Shown here: positions 8,040 to 16,364 of the stretch, piece by piece
Layout of the letters: each line of letters begins with the position of its first letter
How positions within the stretch are numbered: the first letter of the stretch is position 1
Source: Marinomonas flavescens
GTDB lineage: Bacteria; Pseudomonadota; Gammaproteobacteria; Pseudomonadales; Marinomonadaceae
Length of the DNA: 64,000 bases
Direction of reading: 5' to 3'
Assembly (NCBI RefSeq): GCF_004352835.1
Contig: NZ_SJSB01000015.1
Coordinates: 1-64,000 of the forward strand
Position numbers and translations under genes: made by a program
The notes under the pieces: model-generated
Database searches by the model: none
Told to the model about the DNA's origin: nothing
What the model saw: only the letters and a program-made list of their open reading frames with translations

Positions 8040-9908
8040 ATGACGTTACAGCGTAAGTTCTCACTGGTGGTATTCGCTTCCGCCATCATTGTTGCGTTAA
8101 TTGTCGGCTCTTTTGGTTACTTTCAACTAAAGAATACTCTAGTAGATGGCCTAAATAATCAGGTGTCATCGATTGCAGAAGGACAATCTCGAACTATCTC
8201 AGAGTGGATTCATGGCAAAACATCGACCATTAATGGTCTAAGTGATCACTTTATTAGCCATGATGTGACGGTTGGCGCACTTTTACAAGCTGAAAAATCT
8301 GGTAATTTCGACTTGGCTTACATTGGAACGACAGATGGGAAAATGGTATTAAGCCATCATGCTTCTTTACCGGCAGACTACGACCCACGAACTCGCCCTT
8401 GGTATACAAAAGCACTTGGGTCAGACAAGGTTGAATATACAGAACCTTATGTTGATGCTAGTACAGGAAAATTGGTTATTTCGGCAGCCAAGAAGGTTGA
8501 AGATGGTGCCGAAATAAAAGGTGTGATTGGTGCGGATATCAATTTAACGAGTCTAGTTAAAAGTATTCTCAATGTTAAATTGATGGACAAAAGCCGTGTG
8601 TTTTTAGCCACAAGCGAAGGAACAATTATTGCTCATCCTAATGAAAAACTTACGCTCAAAAATATGAAAACGTCTTTGGGTTATGGCGTGAGTGTTGTCG
8701 ATAAAGGAAATGGAAAGCTGGTCGAAGTTCCCTCTGCAGAGGGTGTTGTGTTAGTGGCAGGTGTTGCTGTTCCAAATACGAATTGGATTATCTTTTTCCA
8801 ACTAGACAAAGCGACCGCAATGGCGCCTTTGAACAACCTATTAATCTCTCTGATTATTGCCATGGTTATAGCCGCTTTACTAGTCAGCATTGTTATGGGG
8901 CTGGTTAGTCGAAAATTGTTGAGTGGTATTGATCAAGTCAGCCAAGCGTTGGCGCAAATGAATAATGGACAAGGCGATTTAACCACTCGTATTCCAGAAA
9001 ATAGTAACGATGAAATTGGTCATTTGGCGCGCAATTTTAATGGTTTTCTACAAACTTTGGCGGGCATTATTAGTGAAATCAAAGTGTTATCATTTAATCT
9101 TAATAATTTAGCACAGGATTCTCATCGATTAACCTCTCAATCATCTTTGGATCTCAGCATTCAATTAGATGAAATTACCGCTGTAGCGACAGCAGTAGGT
9201 CAAATGTCTACTGCGACACATGAAATTGCCTCAAACGCTGAAAGCACAGCAAATGCTTCTAAAGAAGCCTTTCAGAATAGTAAGCTAGGCGCTAATCAAG
9301 TCGTAAAAAGTAAAGAGTCAATTAGTGAATTAGCCATACAAGTGAATGATGCCTCGAATATTATTGGTAATCTTGATCAGCAAGTTCAGAGCATTAGCGG
9401 GATTTTGGTGACTATTCAGAACATTTCTGCACAAACCAATTTGTTAGCATTAAACGCTGCCATAGAAGCGGCGCGAGCAGGAGAGCAAGGTCGTGGTTTT
9501 GCTGTGGTTGCTGATGAAGTACGGGTACTCTCGCAAAGAACACAAAATTCCACCGAAGAAATCAAGGAAATGATCGATGGCTTGAATAATACGGCTAAAA
9601 AAGCAGTGGGGATCATGGTGTCGGGCCAAACAACTGCAAATAACTCGGTTAAAGACGCGATTTCGGCGGCAGAAAGTCTGGTAGCAATTCAAAATTCGGT
9701 GCAACGTATTAGTGATATGTCGTTGCAAATCGCGAGTGCTGCAGAAGAGCAAAATATTGTTACCAGTGATATTTCAAATAATAGTTTATCAATCAAAGAA
9801 ATCGCTAATAAGTTAGCAATAGAGTCCCATGAGAGTGCAAAAGGCGCTGAATCCTTAGCGGAATTAGCACAACGATTAGAGCAGCAAATCGCAAGATTTA
9901 CTCTTTAA
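8040..9908 (+). CDS. methyl-accepting chemotaxis protein with dCache sensor
   Basis: Transmembrane chemoreceptor. TM1 (about residues 10-30) precedes a periplasmic region of about 240 residues with a dCache-like block (DPRTRPWYTKA, then ASTGKLVISAAKKV, GVIGADI) typical of amino-acid or small-molecule sensors. TM2 lies near 275-295, followed by HAMP and the signalling hairpin with [24 protein letters not shown] at 7965 would give 25 extra residues, but GGAG at 8028-8031 places the start at ATG 8040, directly before a normal TM1. Length is 622 residues. There is no C-terminal CheR pentapeptide. The ligand is unknown. Confidence 0.92.
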   Translation: MTLQRKFSLVVFASAIIVALIVGSFGYFQLKNTLVDGLNNQVSSIAEGQSRTISEWIHGKTSTINGLSDHFISHDVTVGALLQAEKSGNFDLAYIGTTDGKMVLSHHASLPADYDPRTRPWYTKALGSDKVEYTEPYVDASTGKLVISAAKKVEDGAEIKGVIGADINLTSLVKSILNVKLMDKSRVFLATSEGTIIAHPNEKLTLKNMKTSLGYGVSVVDKGNGKLVEVPSAEGVVLVAGVAVPNTNWIIFFQLDKATAMAPLNNLLISLIIAMVIAALLVSIVMGLVSRKLLSGIDQVSQALAQMNNGQGDLTTRIPENSNDEIGHLARNFNGFLQTLAGIISEIKVLSFNLNNLAQDSHRLTSQSSLDLSIQLDEITAVATAVGQMSTATHEIASNAESTANASKEAFQNSKLGANQVVKSKESISELAIQVNDASNIIGNLDQQVQSISGILVTIQNISAQTNLLALNAAIEAARAGEQGRGFAVVADEVRVLSQRTQNSTEEIKEMIDGLNNTAKKAVGIMVSGQTTANNSVKDAISAAESLVAIQNSVQRISDMSLQIASAAEEQNIVTSDISNNSLSIKEIANKLAIESHESAKGAESLAELAQRLEQQIARFTL

Positions 9909-10047
9909 CAATTAATCTTGTTGGATCCTACTGAGTCTCGCTTTTCTATTTGTATTTAGGCAATGAAAAAGGTAGATTCTTGATATCATACATAATAAAT
10001 AGTAATGCTAAATTTTATAATTGCCCCCCGGCTAGAGGAAATTTTTA

Positions 10048-10479
10048 ATGTACAAACGTCTTTTTATTGGCGCACTCGCTACCTTAGCGTTATCGACTAA
10101 TGTGTTTGCGCACGGTGTTTGTGAGGTTAGCCCTTTACATCACGATATGGAAAACATTAAAACACAATTAAAAGGTATGGCATCCAATCTGAAAGCGGGA
10201 GACAGCGCAGAAGCGACTAAGAACGTAGAGCAAGTCATTGCTTTGTTCAAAGATGCTCGCACACAAACGCCTTATCTATTTACTGAGAAAAAATTGGCAG
10301 GTGATGAGCTTGCAAAAGAAACGGCTAAATACCAAAGTGTGATTGACGATACCATTAACGTCTTCTCTTCTTTAGAAATGGCATTAAAAAATAATGACTC
10401 TGATAAAGTGAAAACCTTGCTAGGACAGATTGGCAAGCAAAGACAGATAGGGCACAGTACGTTTAAAGCGGATTGCTAA
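10048..10479 (+). CDS. cytochrome b562-family periplasmic protein
   Basis: A 143-residue exported protein: signal peptide ending in NVFA, then a predicted four-helix bundle. The alignment to cytochrome b562 is recognisable: HDMENIK places a Met like the N-terminal haem ligand, and GKQRQIGHSTF places a His like the C-terminal ligand; the central ARTQTP block also fits. There is no CxxCH, so any haem would be non-covalent. Two cysteines, one near the mature N-terminus (GVCE) and one as the last residue, could form a disulfide closing the bundle. AGAGGAA precedes the ATG. Haem binding is inferred, not shown. Confidence 0.7.
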   Translation: MYKRLFIGALATLALSTNVFAHGVCEVSPLHHDMENIKTQLKGMASNLKAGDSAEATKNVEQVIALFKDARTQTPYLFTEKKLAGDELAKETAKYQSVIDDTINVFSSLEMALKNNDSDKVKTLLGQIGKQRQIGHSTFKADC

Positions 10480-10490
10480 TCGTCTAATTG

Positions 10491-10519
10491 ATGACCTCGC
10501 TTGAATTGACTGTTACAAT
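10491..10519 (+). promoter_or_regulatory. probable sigma-70 promoter for the basic protein gene
   Basis: ATGACC (10491-10496) as -35 and TACAAT (10514-10519) as -10 with 17 bases between them; the -10 is preceded by TG one base away (extended -10). It lies 24 bases before the ATG at 10544. Confidence 0.4.
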
Positions 10520-10543
10520 GCTGCGCGATAAAGAGAGGTAATT

Positions 10544-10897
10544 ATGGCTCGTACTAAAAAATCACGCAGCATGCGCGGTAAACTTGGAAAAACAGGTTCA
10601 AAGGAAATGATGAAAGAGCAAAATAAAGCTCGTAAATCATCATCGACTCGCCGTTTTAAAGTAAAGAAATCCAAGGAACGCAAAGAGCAAGCGACTAAGA
10701 AGCTTGATAGACTTGGGCTGCTTCCTGCAAAAGAAGCGGCACAGGCAGTTGCACGTCCACGTCGTTTTGTGTTCGTGAAACCTAAAGAAGAGAAAGAACC
10801 CGAATTTATTAAGCCGACATTAACATCTGGGATAAATCAGGAAACTGAAGATTTGTCTGTTGATGAATTGTTGTCTGCTTTCTCTGAAGAGAATTAA
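10544..10897 (+). CDS. conserved-looking basic protein of unknown function
   Basis: A 117-residue protein with no signal peptide. The first 60 residues are very rich in Lys, Arg and Ser, as in ribosome- or nucleic-acid-binding tails. A middle block (LDRLGLLPAKEAAQAVARP) precedes a short proline/lysine region and an acidic C-terminus (VDELLSAFSEEN). AGAGAGG gives a good ribosome binding site. It sits alone between its own promoter and terminator. I do not recognise the family; RNA or ribosome association is only a guess from charge. Confidence 0.7.
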   Translation: MARTKKSRSMRGKLGKTGSKEMMKEQNKARKSSSTRRFKVKKSKERKEQATKKLDRLGLLPAKEAAQAVARPRRFVFVKPKEEKEPEFIKPTLTSGINQETEDLSVDELLSAFSEEN

Positions 10898-10920
10898 GCA
10901 AATATCTGTAAAATATAAAA

Positions 10921-10945
10921 AAGGCTGCTTTTGCAGCCTTTTTTT
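10921..10945 (+). terminator. rho-independent terminator
   Basis: AAGGCTGC (10921-10928) and GCAGCCTT (10933-10940) form a perfect stem with a TTTT loop, followed by TTTTT. It ends the transcript of the basic protein gene. Confidence 0.9.
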
Positions 10946-10986
10946 ATACCCAAATTATCCATTACAATAAGAATTATCTATACGGG

Positions 10987-12066
10987 ATGAGTTGTAACAT
11001 GAATGTGAAAGCGTCTGTTCCTATGTCAAGTGTGCGTTATTTGTTGAAGGCCGTCGAGGATCAAGGCTTAGACAGCAATGCATTATTAGAAAGCTTGGAA
11101 ATTTCACGCTCAGATATTGAACAAAATACTCATTTTCCTGCTTACCAGTATGGCATGTTATACCAACGTATTATGTGGCTTGTGCAAGATGAGTCATTTG
11201 GCATGTTAAGTGGTGGTAAAGTGCCTAATGGAACTTTTCGTATGATGTGTCTATGTATCATTCATGCGCGTACTTTGGCGCATGCAATGTACCGGTGCAG
11301 TGATTTTTACGATATTTGCCGTGGTCCGACAATCAAACCTGTGTTGATCAAAAAAGGGCGCTTTGCAATGGTCACTTTCGCCCCGATCGAATCAGCAGAG
11401 TCAAACATTAACGATTTGGTTGTTCCAGAATCCAAAGAGCAATTACGCACCACACTTTCTATGTGGCATCATTTTATATGTTGGTTAATTGGCCGACGAT
11501 TAAATTTAAAAGCGGCGTATTTTACCAGCGAACGACCTAATGACGTTGAATACTATAAAACCTTGTTTCAATCGGAGGTTAAATTTAATCAACATGCAAA
11601 TGCCCTTGTTTTCCCCGCTAGTTACCTCGATATGCCCATTGTTCAAACAGAAGACAGTTTACGGGGCTTCCTGAAAACAGCACCGTACCAATTGTTAGTG
11701 ATGGTTGAAAATGATAACAGTTTAAAATCTCAAGTAATGGCGATGTTAGGTAAAGACTTTTCAAGAGAGATGCCGAGTGCTGATGAAGTGGCGAGCGCGC
11801 TCAATATGAGTGTTTCTACTCTAAGGCGTCGACTTAATGATGAAAAAACGTCCTACCAGCAAATTAAAGACGAATGTCGTAAAGAGGCGGCCATTACCTA
11901 CATGAATGCCCCACAGCTGAGTATTAATGACATCGCGGCATTAATGGGATTTGATGAACCCAGTGCTTTTTTTCGCTCATTCAAAAAATGGACTGGAATG
12001 ACGCCGGGTGAATATCGAAAAAGTGATGAATTTCTGAAGTTCTACCATTCTATGAAAAGTATATAA
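10987..12066 (+). CDS. AraC-family transcriptional regulator (Arabinose_bd type)
   Basis: A 359-residue regulator with the long N-terminal ligand domain of the OruR/ArgR-like AraC subgroup and a C-terminal double helix-turn-helix (about residues 255-345: ASALNMSVSTLRRRLNDE, then INDIAALMGFDEPSAFFRSF and the KKWTGMTPGEYR end). It lies directly upstream of, and collinear with, an acyl-CoA dehydrogenase gene, which makes that gene a likely target. An alternative start at 10999 gives MNVKASV; neither start has a strong ribosome binding site. The inducer is unknown. Confidence 0.85.
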   Translation: MSCNMNVKASVPMSSVRYLLKAVEDQGLDSNALLESLEISRSDIEQNTHFPAYQYGMLYQRIMWLVQDESFGMLSGGKVPNGTFRMMCLCIIHARTLAHAMYRCSDFYDICRGPTIKPVLIKKGRFAMVTFAPIESAESNINDLVVPESKEQLRTTLSMWHHFICWLIGRRLNLKAAYFTSERPNDVEYYKTLFQSEVKFNQHANALVFPASYLDMPIVQTEDSLRGFLKTAPYQLLVMVENDNSLKSQVMAMLGKDFSREMPSADEVASALNMSVSTLRRRLNDEKTSYQQIKDECRKEAAITYMNAPQLSINDIAALMGFDEPSAFFRSFKKWTGMTPGEYRKSDEFLKFYHSMKSI

Positions 12067-12206
12067 AACGGTATGTTGTGAGCAATTTTATTTCATATTG
12101 GTTTTTTTTGTCATGAATAACGGATTGAAATGTTATTGAGTGATTTGCTTACTTTTACCATGATATAAAGATGCATCAGCTCGGACAAATTACCGGAGAA
12201 TAAAAA

Positions 12207-13976
12207 ATGAGCGATTATCTATATCCCCTAAACGACATTCTTTTTACGCTACAACAGGTGGCTCGCTTCGATCGCTTGGACCCTTACATTGAAGGCGGTC
12301 TTGATGACGACTTGCTTGAAGCGATTTTAACAGAAGCGGGTAAGCTAACCGAACAGGTTATTGCTCCGCTAAACTGGTCTGGAGACCAAGAAGGCTCCCG
12401 AGTTGAAAACGGTGATGTGTTTGAAGCAACGGGCTTCAAAGCCATTTATCGTAGCTACTGTGAAGGGGGATGGGGTTCTCTTTCTGGTGCAGTTGAATAT
12501 GGTGGTCAAGGCTTACCTTCTAGTATTGCGACCGCAGTAAACGAAGGTGTTCAAGCCGCTAATCTTGCTTTTTCGCTATGTCCTTTATTGAGCCAAGGTG
12601 CTATCGAAGCAATCAGCTCTCACGCGAGCGAGACCCTGAAAGATACCTACTTACCGAAAATGTTAAGCGGTGAGTGGACTGGCACAATGAACCTAACAGA
12701 GCCTTCTGCAGGCACTGATTTGGCCGCCATTGCATGTAAAGCGTCTCCCGATGGCGATGTTTATCGTATTAAAGGTCAAAAAATCTTCATCACTTGGGGT
12801 GATCATCAAATGAGTGACAACATCATTCATTTGGTCTTAGCTCGTCTTCCTGATGCCCCTAAGGGTGTAAAAGGGATATCGCTATTCATTGTTCCTAAGT
12901 TTTTATTAGACTCTGAAGGCAATCCAGCAGACCGTAATGATGTTCAGGTTGTGTCTGTAGAACATAAAATGGGGATACATGCATCGCCTACGTGTGTCAT
13001 GAGTTTTGGCGATAATGATGGTGCGATTGGGTATCTAGTTGGTGCGCAAAACGAAGGCATTAAGGCCATGTTCACCATGATGAACAATGCTCGTCAGGGT
13101 GTTGGTTTGCAAGGCTTAGCCATTGCAGAACGCGCTTATCAACAAGCATTAGAGTATGCCAAAGAACGTAAGCAAGGTATGAAACCAGATCGCTCTGGGA
13201 AAGCAGCCATTATTGAGCATCCTGATGTGTTACGGATGTTGATGACCATGAAGTCTCAGATCGATGCCATGCGCTCACTAATTTACTTTGCTGCGGTAGA
13301 AAATGATGTATCGCATTTAGCCGATGGCGACCATAAGACGATTGCTAAAACACGCAGCGCACTGTTGACTCCGATTGTGAAAGGCTGGATTACTGAGCAA
13401 GCTCAGGAAATTACATCTTTAGCTATTCAGGTGCATGGCGGAGTAGGTTTTATTGAAGAAACAGGTGTAGCGCAGCACGCTCGTGATGCTAGAATTTTAC
13501 CTATTTATGAAGGTACAAACGGTATTCAAGCAATTGACCTAATAGGCCGTAAGTTGTTTTCAGATAAAGGAGCGGCCATGGGCGCTTTATTTTCAGAAAT
13601 GAAAATTGAGCTTGAAGAATTGGCCATGGGCGCGGCCAGCGTTAATGCGAAAAAAGTGTTAGCCACGATTGAACTGGCAGAACAAGCAACTCACCAATGT
13701 TTAGAGGCTATGAACAAAGATTCCAATCTGGGAACAGGCTCTGCGTATTCCTATATGATGATGATGGGCAATGTGATTGGCGGCTGGTTGCAAACTAGAG
13801 CACAAATGTTGAGTGAGAAAAATGCCGCATTCAGTGAACAGCAGAAGCAATCTTGGAAACAATCAGCAGACTTCTATTGCGATCATATTTTAGAACGTGC
13901 TAAATATCAGGCTTATACAGTCATTAATGGACAAGGATCTATCGACGAGCTGAATGAAAACAGTTTTTCAAGATAG
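12207..13976 (+). CDS. acyl-CoA dehydrogenase with C-terminal extension
   Basis: Flavin-dependent acyl-CoA dehydrogenase, 589 residues, longer than the roughly 380-residue classic form because of an N-terminal domain and an AcylCoADH_C-like extension. FAD/substrate blocks NLTEPSAGTDL and KIFITWGDH are present, with the catalytic Glu expected in LPIYEGTNGIQA. Long members include FadE-like enzymes and DmdC (methylmercaptopropionyl-CoA dehydrogenase of DMSP demethylation); sequence alone does not settle the substrate. CCGGAGA precedes the ATG. ETF:ubiquinone oxidoreductase follows 58 bases downstream, so the electron route is encoded alongside. Confidence 0.88.
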   Translation: MSDYLYPLNDILFTLQQVARFDRLDPYIEGGLDDDLLEAILTEAGKLTEQVIAPLNWSGDQEGSRVENGDVFEATGFKAIYRSYCEGGWGSLSGAVEYGGQGLPSSIATAVNEGVQAANLAFSLCPLLSQGAIEAISSHASETLKDTYLPKMLSGEWTGTMNLTEPSAGTDLAAIACKASPDGDVYRIKGQKIFITWGDHQMSDNIIHLVLARLPDAPKGVKGISLFIVPKFLLDSEGNPADRNDVQVVSVEHKMGIHASPTCVMSFGDNDGAIGYLVGAQNEGIKAMFTMMNNARQGVGLQGLAIAERAYQQALEYAKERKQGMKPDRSGKAAIIEHPDVLRMLMTMKSQIDAMRSLIYFAAVENDVSHLADGDHKTIAKTRSALLTPIVKGWITEQAQEITSLAIQVHGGVGFIEETGVAQHARDARILPIYEGTNGIQAIDLIGRKLFSDKGAAMGALFSEMKIELEELAMGAASVNAKKVLATIELAEQATHQCLEAMNKDSNLGTGSAYSYMMMMGNVIGGWLQTRAQMLSEKNAAFSEQQKQSWKQSADFYCDHILERAKYQAYTVINGQGSIDELNENSFSR

Positions 13977-14034
13977 TTCTCACACCACAATACCGTAGAA
14001 TAATAAAAATGCTAAGCCTGCTGTAGGAGATGTT

Positions 14035-15684
14035 ATGACAGACAGAGAAGTTATGGAGTTTGATGTAGTAATCGTAGGTGGAGGCCCAGCGGGGCTTTCA
14101 ACTGCTTGTCGTTTGATGCAAAAAGCTCAAGAGAATAAACAAGAACTTAGTGTCTGCTTGGTTGAAAAAGGCTCAGAAATTGGCGCGCATATTTTATCCG
14201 GTGCCGTGGTTGACCCCAAAGCGCTAGCTGAATTATTTCCCGATTGGAAGGCGATGGGTGCGCCGTTACTCACCGAAGTAAACGTTGATGAATTATATTG
14301 GTTAGGTTCTGAATCAGCCAAACATAAACTAAGTAATTGGATGATTCCAAAAACACTCCATAACGAAGGCAATTATGTCATTAGCCTTGGTAATTTATCT
14401 CGATGGTTAGCCGAGCAAGCTGAATCCTTGGGTGTTGAAGTTTTCCCAGGGTTTTCTGCAGCACACATTGCTTATAACGAAAGCGGCGATGTAGAAGGTA
14501 TTATTACCGGTGACATGGGCGTTGCAGCAGATGGCTCGCATAAAGATGGTTATATGCCGGGCATGTTGTTAAAAGCCAAATACACCGTATTTTCTGAAGG
14601 GTGTCGTGGTCATTTGGGTAAAGAACTTATTGCTCATTTTGACCTTGATAAAGGTAAGGCTCCTCAGCATTATGGACTTGGTATTAAAGAGCTTTGGGAT
14701 GTGCCTGAAGCACAAAGTAAACCGGGTACCGTTATTCATACCGCAGGCTGGCCGCTTGGTAAAGAAGCGGGTGGCGGTGGTTTTCTTTATCACTTAGAAA
14801 ACAATCAAGTGGTCGTCGGTCTTATTGCTGATCTAAATTATAAGAACCCTTATTTTAGTCCTTATGACGAGTTCCAGCGCTATAAACATCACCCTCTGAT
14901 AGCAGGTCATCTAAAAGGCGCTAAACGCGTCTCTTATGGTGCTAGAGCCATTGCTAAAGGTGGTTGGGCTTCTTTGCCAAAAATGAGTTTTCCTGGCGGC
15001 CTAATGGTAGGTTGTGATGCTGGTACGTTAAACCCTGCAAAAATCAAAGGCACTCATACCGCAATGAAAAGTGGGCTGCTAGCCGCCGATGTTATATGCG
15101 ACGCCTTGCAGAAAGAGTCTACATCGACCGATCTTGCTCATTATGATGAAATAGTTAGAAACTCTTGGTTAGGCAAAGAACTTGAGCAGGCTCGTAACTT
15201 CGTTCCTGTAATGCATTCTCTTGGAACATTTTGGGGTGGGGCGTATAACTGGTTAGATCAAAATATGTTTTCTGGACGCTTGCCTTTTACCTTTAAAGAT
15301 CTGACGCCTGATTACGCCAGCTTGGAACTTGCTGAAAAGCATACTGCGCCAAATTATCCGAAACCTGATGGAAAGTTAAGTTTTGATAAATTATCGTCAG
15401 TATTTTTATCTAATACTAACCATGAAGAAGACCAACTATGCCATTTAGTACTGGCCGATAAGTCGATACCTATTCAACAGAATTTGCCAAAGTTTGCTGA
15501 GCCTGCTCAGCGTTATTGTCCGGCTGGTGTCTATGAAGTAGTTGAAAGTAAAGAGGGTTCGAGTTTTCAGATCAATTCTCAAAACTGTATCCACTGTAAA
15601 ACTTGTGATATTAAAGATCCGGCTCAAAATATTACCTGGGTCACGCCAGAAGGGGCCGGAGGTCCTAATTACCCTAATATGTAA
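14035..15684 (+). CDS. electron transfer flavoprotein-ubiquinone oxidoreductase
   Basis: Peripheral inner-membrane protein that passes electrons from reduced ETF to ubiquinone. The N-terminal FAD Rossmann motif is VVGGGPAGLSTACRL (about residues 11-25). GGGFLYHLENN and the GCDAGTLNPAKIKGTH block are typical. The C-terminal 4Fe-4S module is visible as RYCPAGVYE and NCIHCKTCDIKDP, followed by the family end block PEGAGGPNYPNM. At 549 residues it is full length. TAGGAGA is the ribosome binding site. It follows an acyl-CoA dehydrogenase gene and probably shares its transcript. Confidence 0.95.
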   Translation: MTDREVMEFDVVIVGGGPAGLSTACRLMQKAQENKQELSVCLVEKGSEIGAHILSGAVVDPKALAELFPDWKAMGAPLLTEVNVDELYWLGSESAKHKLSNWMIPKTLHNEGNYVISLGNLSRWLAEQAESLGVEVFPGFSAAHIAYNESGDVEGIITGDMGVAADGSHKDGYMPGMLLKAKYTVFSEGCRGHLGKELIAHFDLDKGKAPQHYGLGIKELWDVPEAQSKPGTVIHTAGWPLGKEAGGGGFLYHLENNQVVVGLIADLNYKNPYFSPYDEFQRYKHHPLIAGHLKGAKRVSYGARAIAKGGWASLPKMSFPGGLMVGCDAGTLNPAKIKGTHTAMKSGLLAADVICDALQKESTSTDLAHYDEIVRNSWLGKELEQARNFVPVMHSLGTFWGGAYNWLDQNMFSGRLPFTFKDLTPDYASLELAEKHTAPNYPKPDGKLSFDKLSSVFLSNTNHEEDQLCHLVLADKSIPIQQNLPKFAEPAQRYCPAGVYEVVESKEGSSFQINSQNCIHCKTCDIKDPAQNITWVTPEGAGGPNYPNM

Positions 15685-15738
15685 TGCTTTCTATCAGCCT
15701 GTACTCAATAGGTTCATATCCAAACTTCCTGACTATGA

Positions 15739-15770
15739 CATATGGGTCGCTATTTGCGGCCCATATGTTT
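15739..15770 (+). terminator. terminator-like hairpin after ETF-QO
   Basis: CATATGGGTCGC (15739-15750) pairs with GCGGCCCATATG (15756-15767) with one G-T pair, loop TATTT, followed by a short TTTTC. Strong stem, weak U-run. Confidence 0.65.
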
Positions 15771-15835
15771 TCATTCGCTGCTGGATTTAATACCCCGACT
15801 GATCAATAATAGATTTTTATACTAAGGGGATATTT

Positions 15836-16285
15836 ATGCGACTGTGGGTTGATGCTGATGCCTGTCCGAACGTCATCAAAACCATTTTATTTCGTGCCGC
15901 TGAGCGAGTTGAAATACCCTGTATTCTTGTTGCTAATCAAGCAATTGCTATACCTCCCTCCAAATGGATTGAAAGAAGAGTTGTGAGTTCTGGTTTTGAT
16001 GTGGCTGATAACTATATCGTGGAACACGTAGCAACACCTGATCTGGTAATAACCGCAGATATTCCTTTAGCCGCAGAGGTTATTGAGAAAGGCGCGTTGG
16101 CTGTTAACCCTAGAGGGGAATTATATACGCGTGAGAATATCAAACAACGTTTGGCCATGCGGGATTTTATGGAGCAAATGCGTTCTTCCGGTGTTCAAAC
16201 AGATGGCCCTTCAACTTTTAACCAGCAAGATAGGAAGGCGTTTGCGAATACACTTGATAAAGTGTTGGCACAGCGAGCAAAATAA
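15836..16285 (+). CDS. YaiI/YqxD family protein (UPF0178)
   Basis: A 149-residue cytosolic protein with the family's opening WVDADACP, the NQAI block, the central VITADIPLA and the NPRGELYT motif. The fold is PIN/NYN-like with conserved acidic residues, suggesting a nuclease-type active site, but no activity is established that I know of. AAGGGGA precedes the ATG. It sits as a single gene between two hairpins. Confidence 0.92.
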   Translation: MRLWVDADACPNVIKTILFRAAERVEIPCILVANQAIAIPPSKWIERRVVSSGFDVADNYIVEHVATPDLVITADIPLAAEVIEKGALAVNPRGELYTRENIKQRLAMRDFMEQMRSSGVQTDGPSTFNQQDRKAFANTLDKVLAQRAK

Positions 16286-16301
16286 ATTCTATGGTTTCAA
16301 T

Positions 16302-16344
16302 GAATAATCAGGAAAGCGCTTTGTGAGTGCTTTCCTGATTATTC
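16302..16344 (+). terminator. long perfect hairpin between yaiI-like gene and ndh
   Basis: GAATAATCAGGAAAGC (16302-16317) and GCTTTCCTGATTATTC (16329-16344) form 16 perfect pairs around an 11-base loop. No U-run follows, and the structure ends 20 bases before the ndh start, so it may also act on ndh expression. Confidence 0.6.
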
Positions 16345-16364
16345 AGTTATAGGGGCGTTTTTAA

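Noticed and set aside
15542-15790. An 82-codon plus-strand frame over the end of the ETF-QO gene
   Set aside because: Out-of-frame shadow of the iron-sulfur region of ETF-QO; it runs through the terminator hairpin at 15739-15770.
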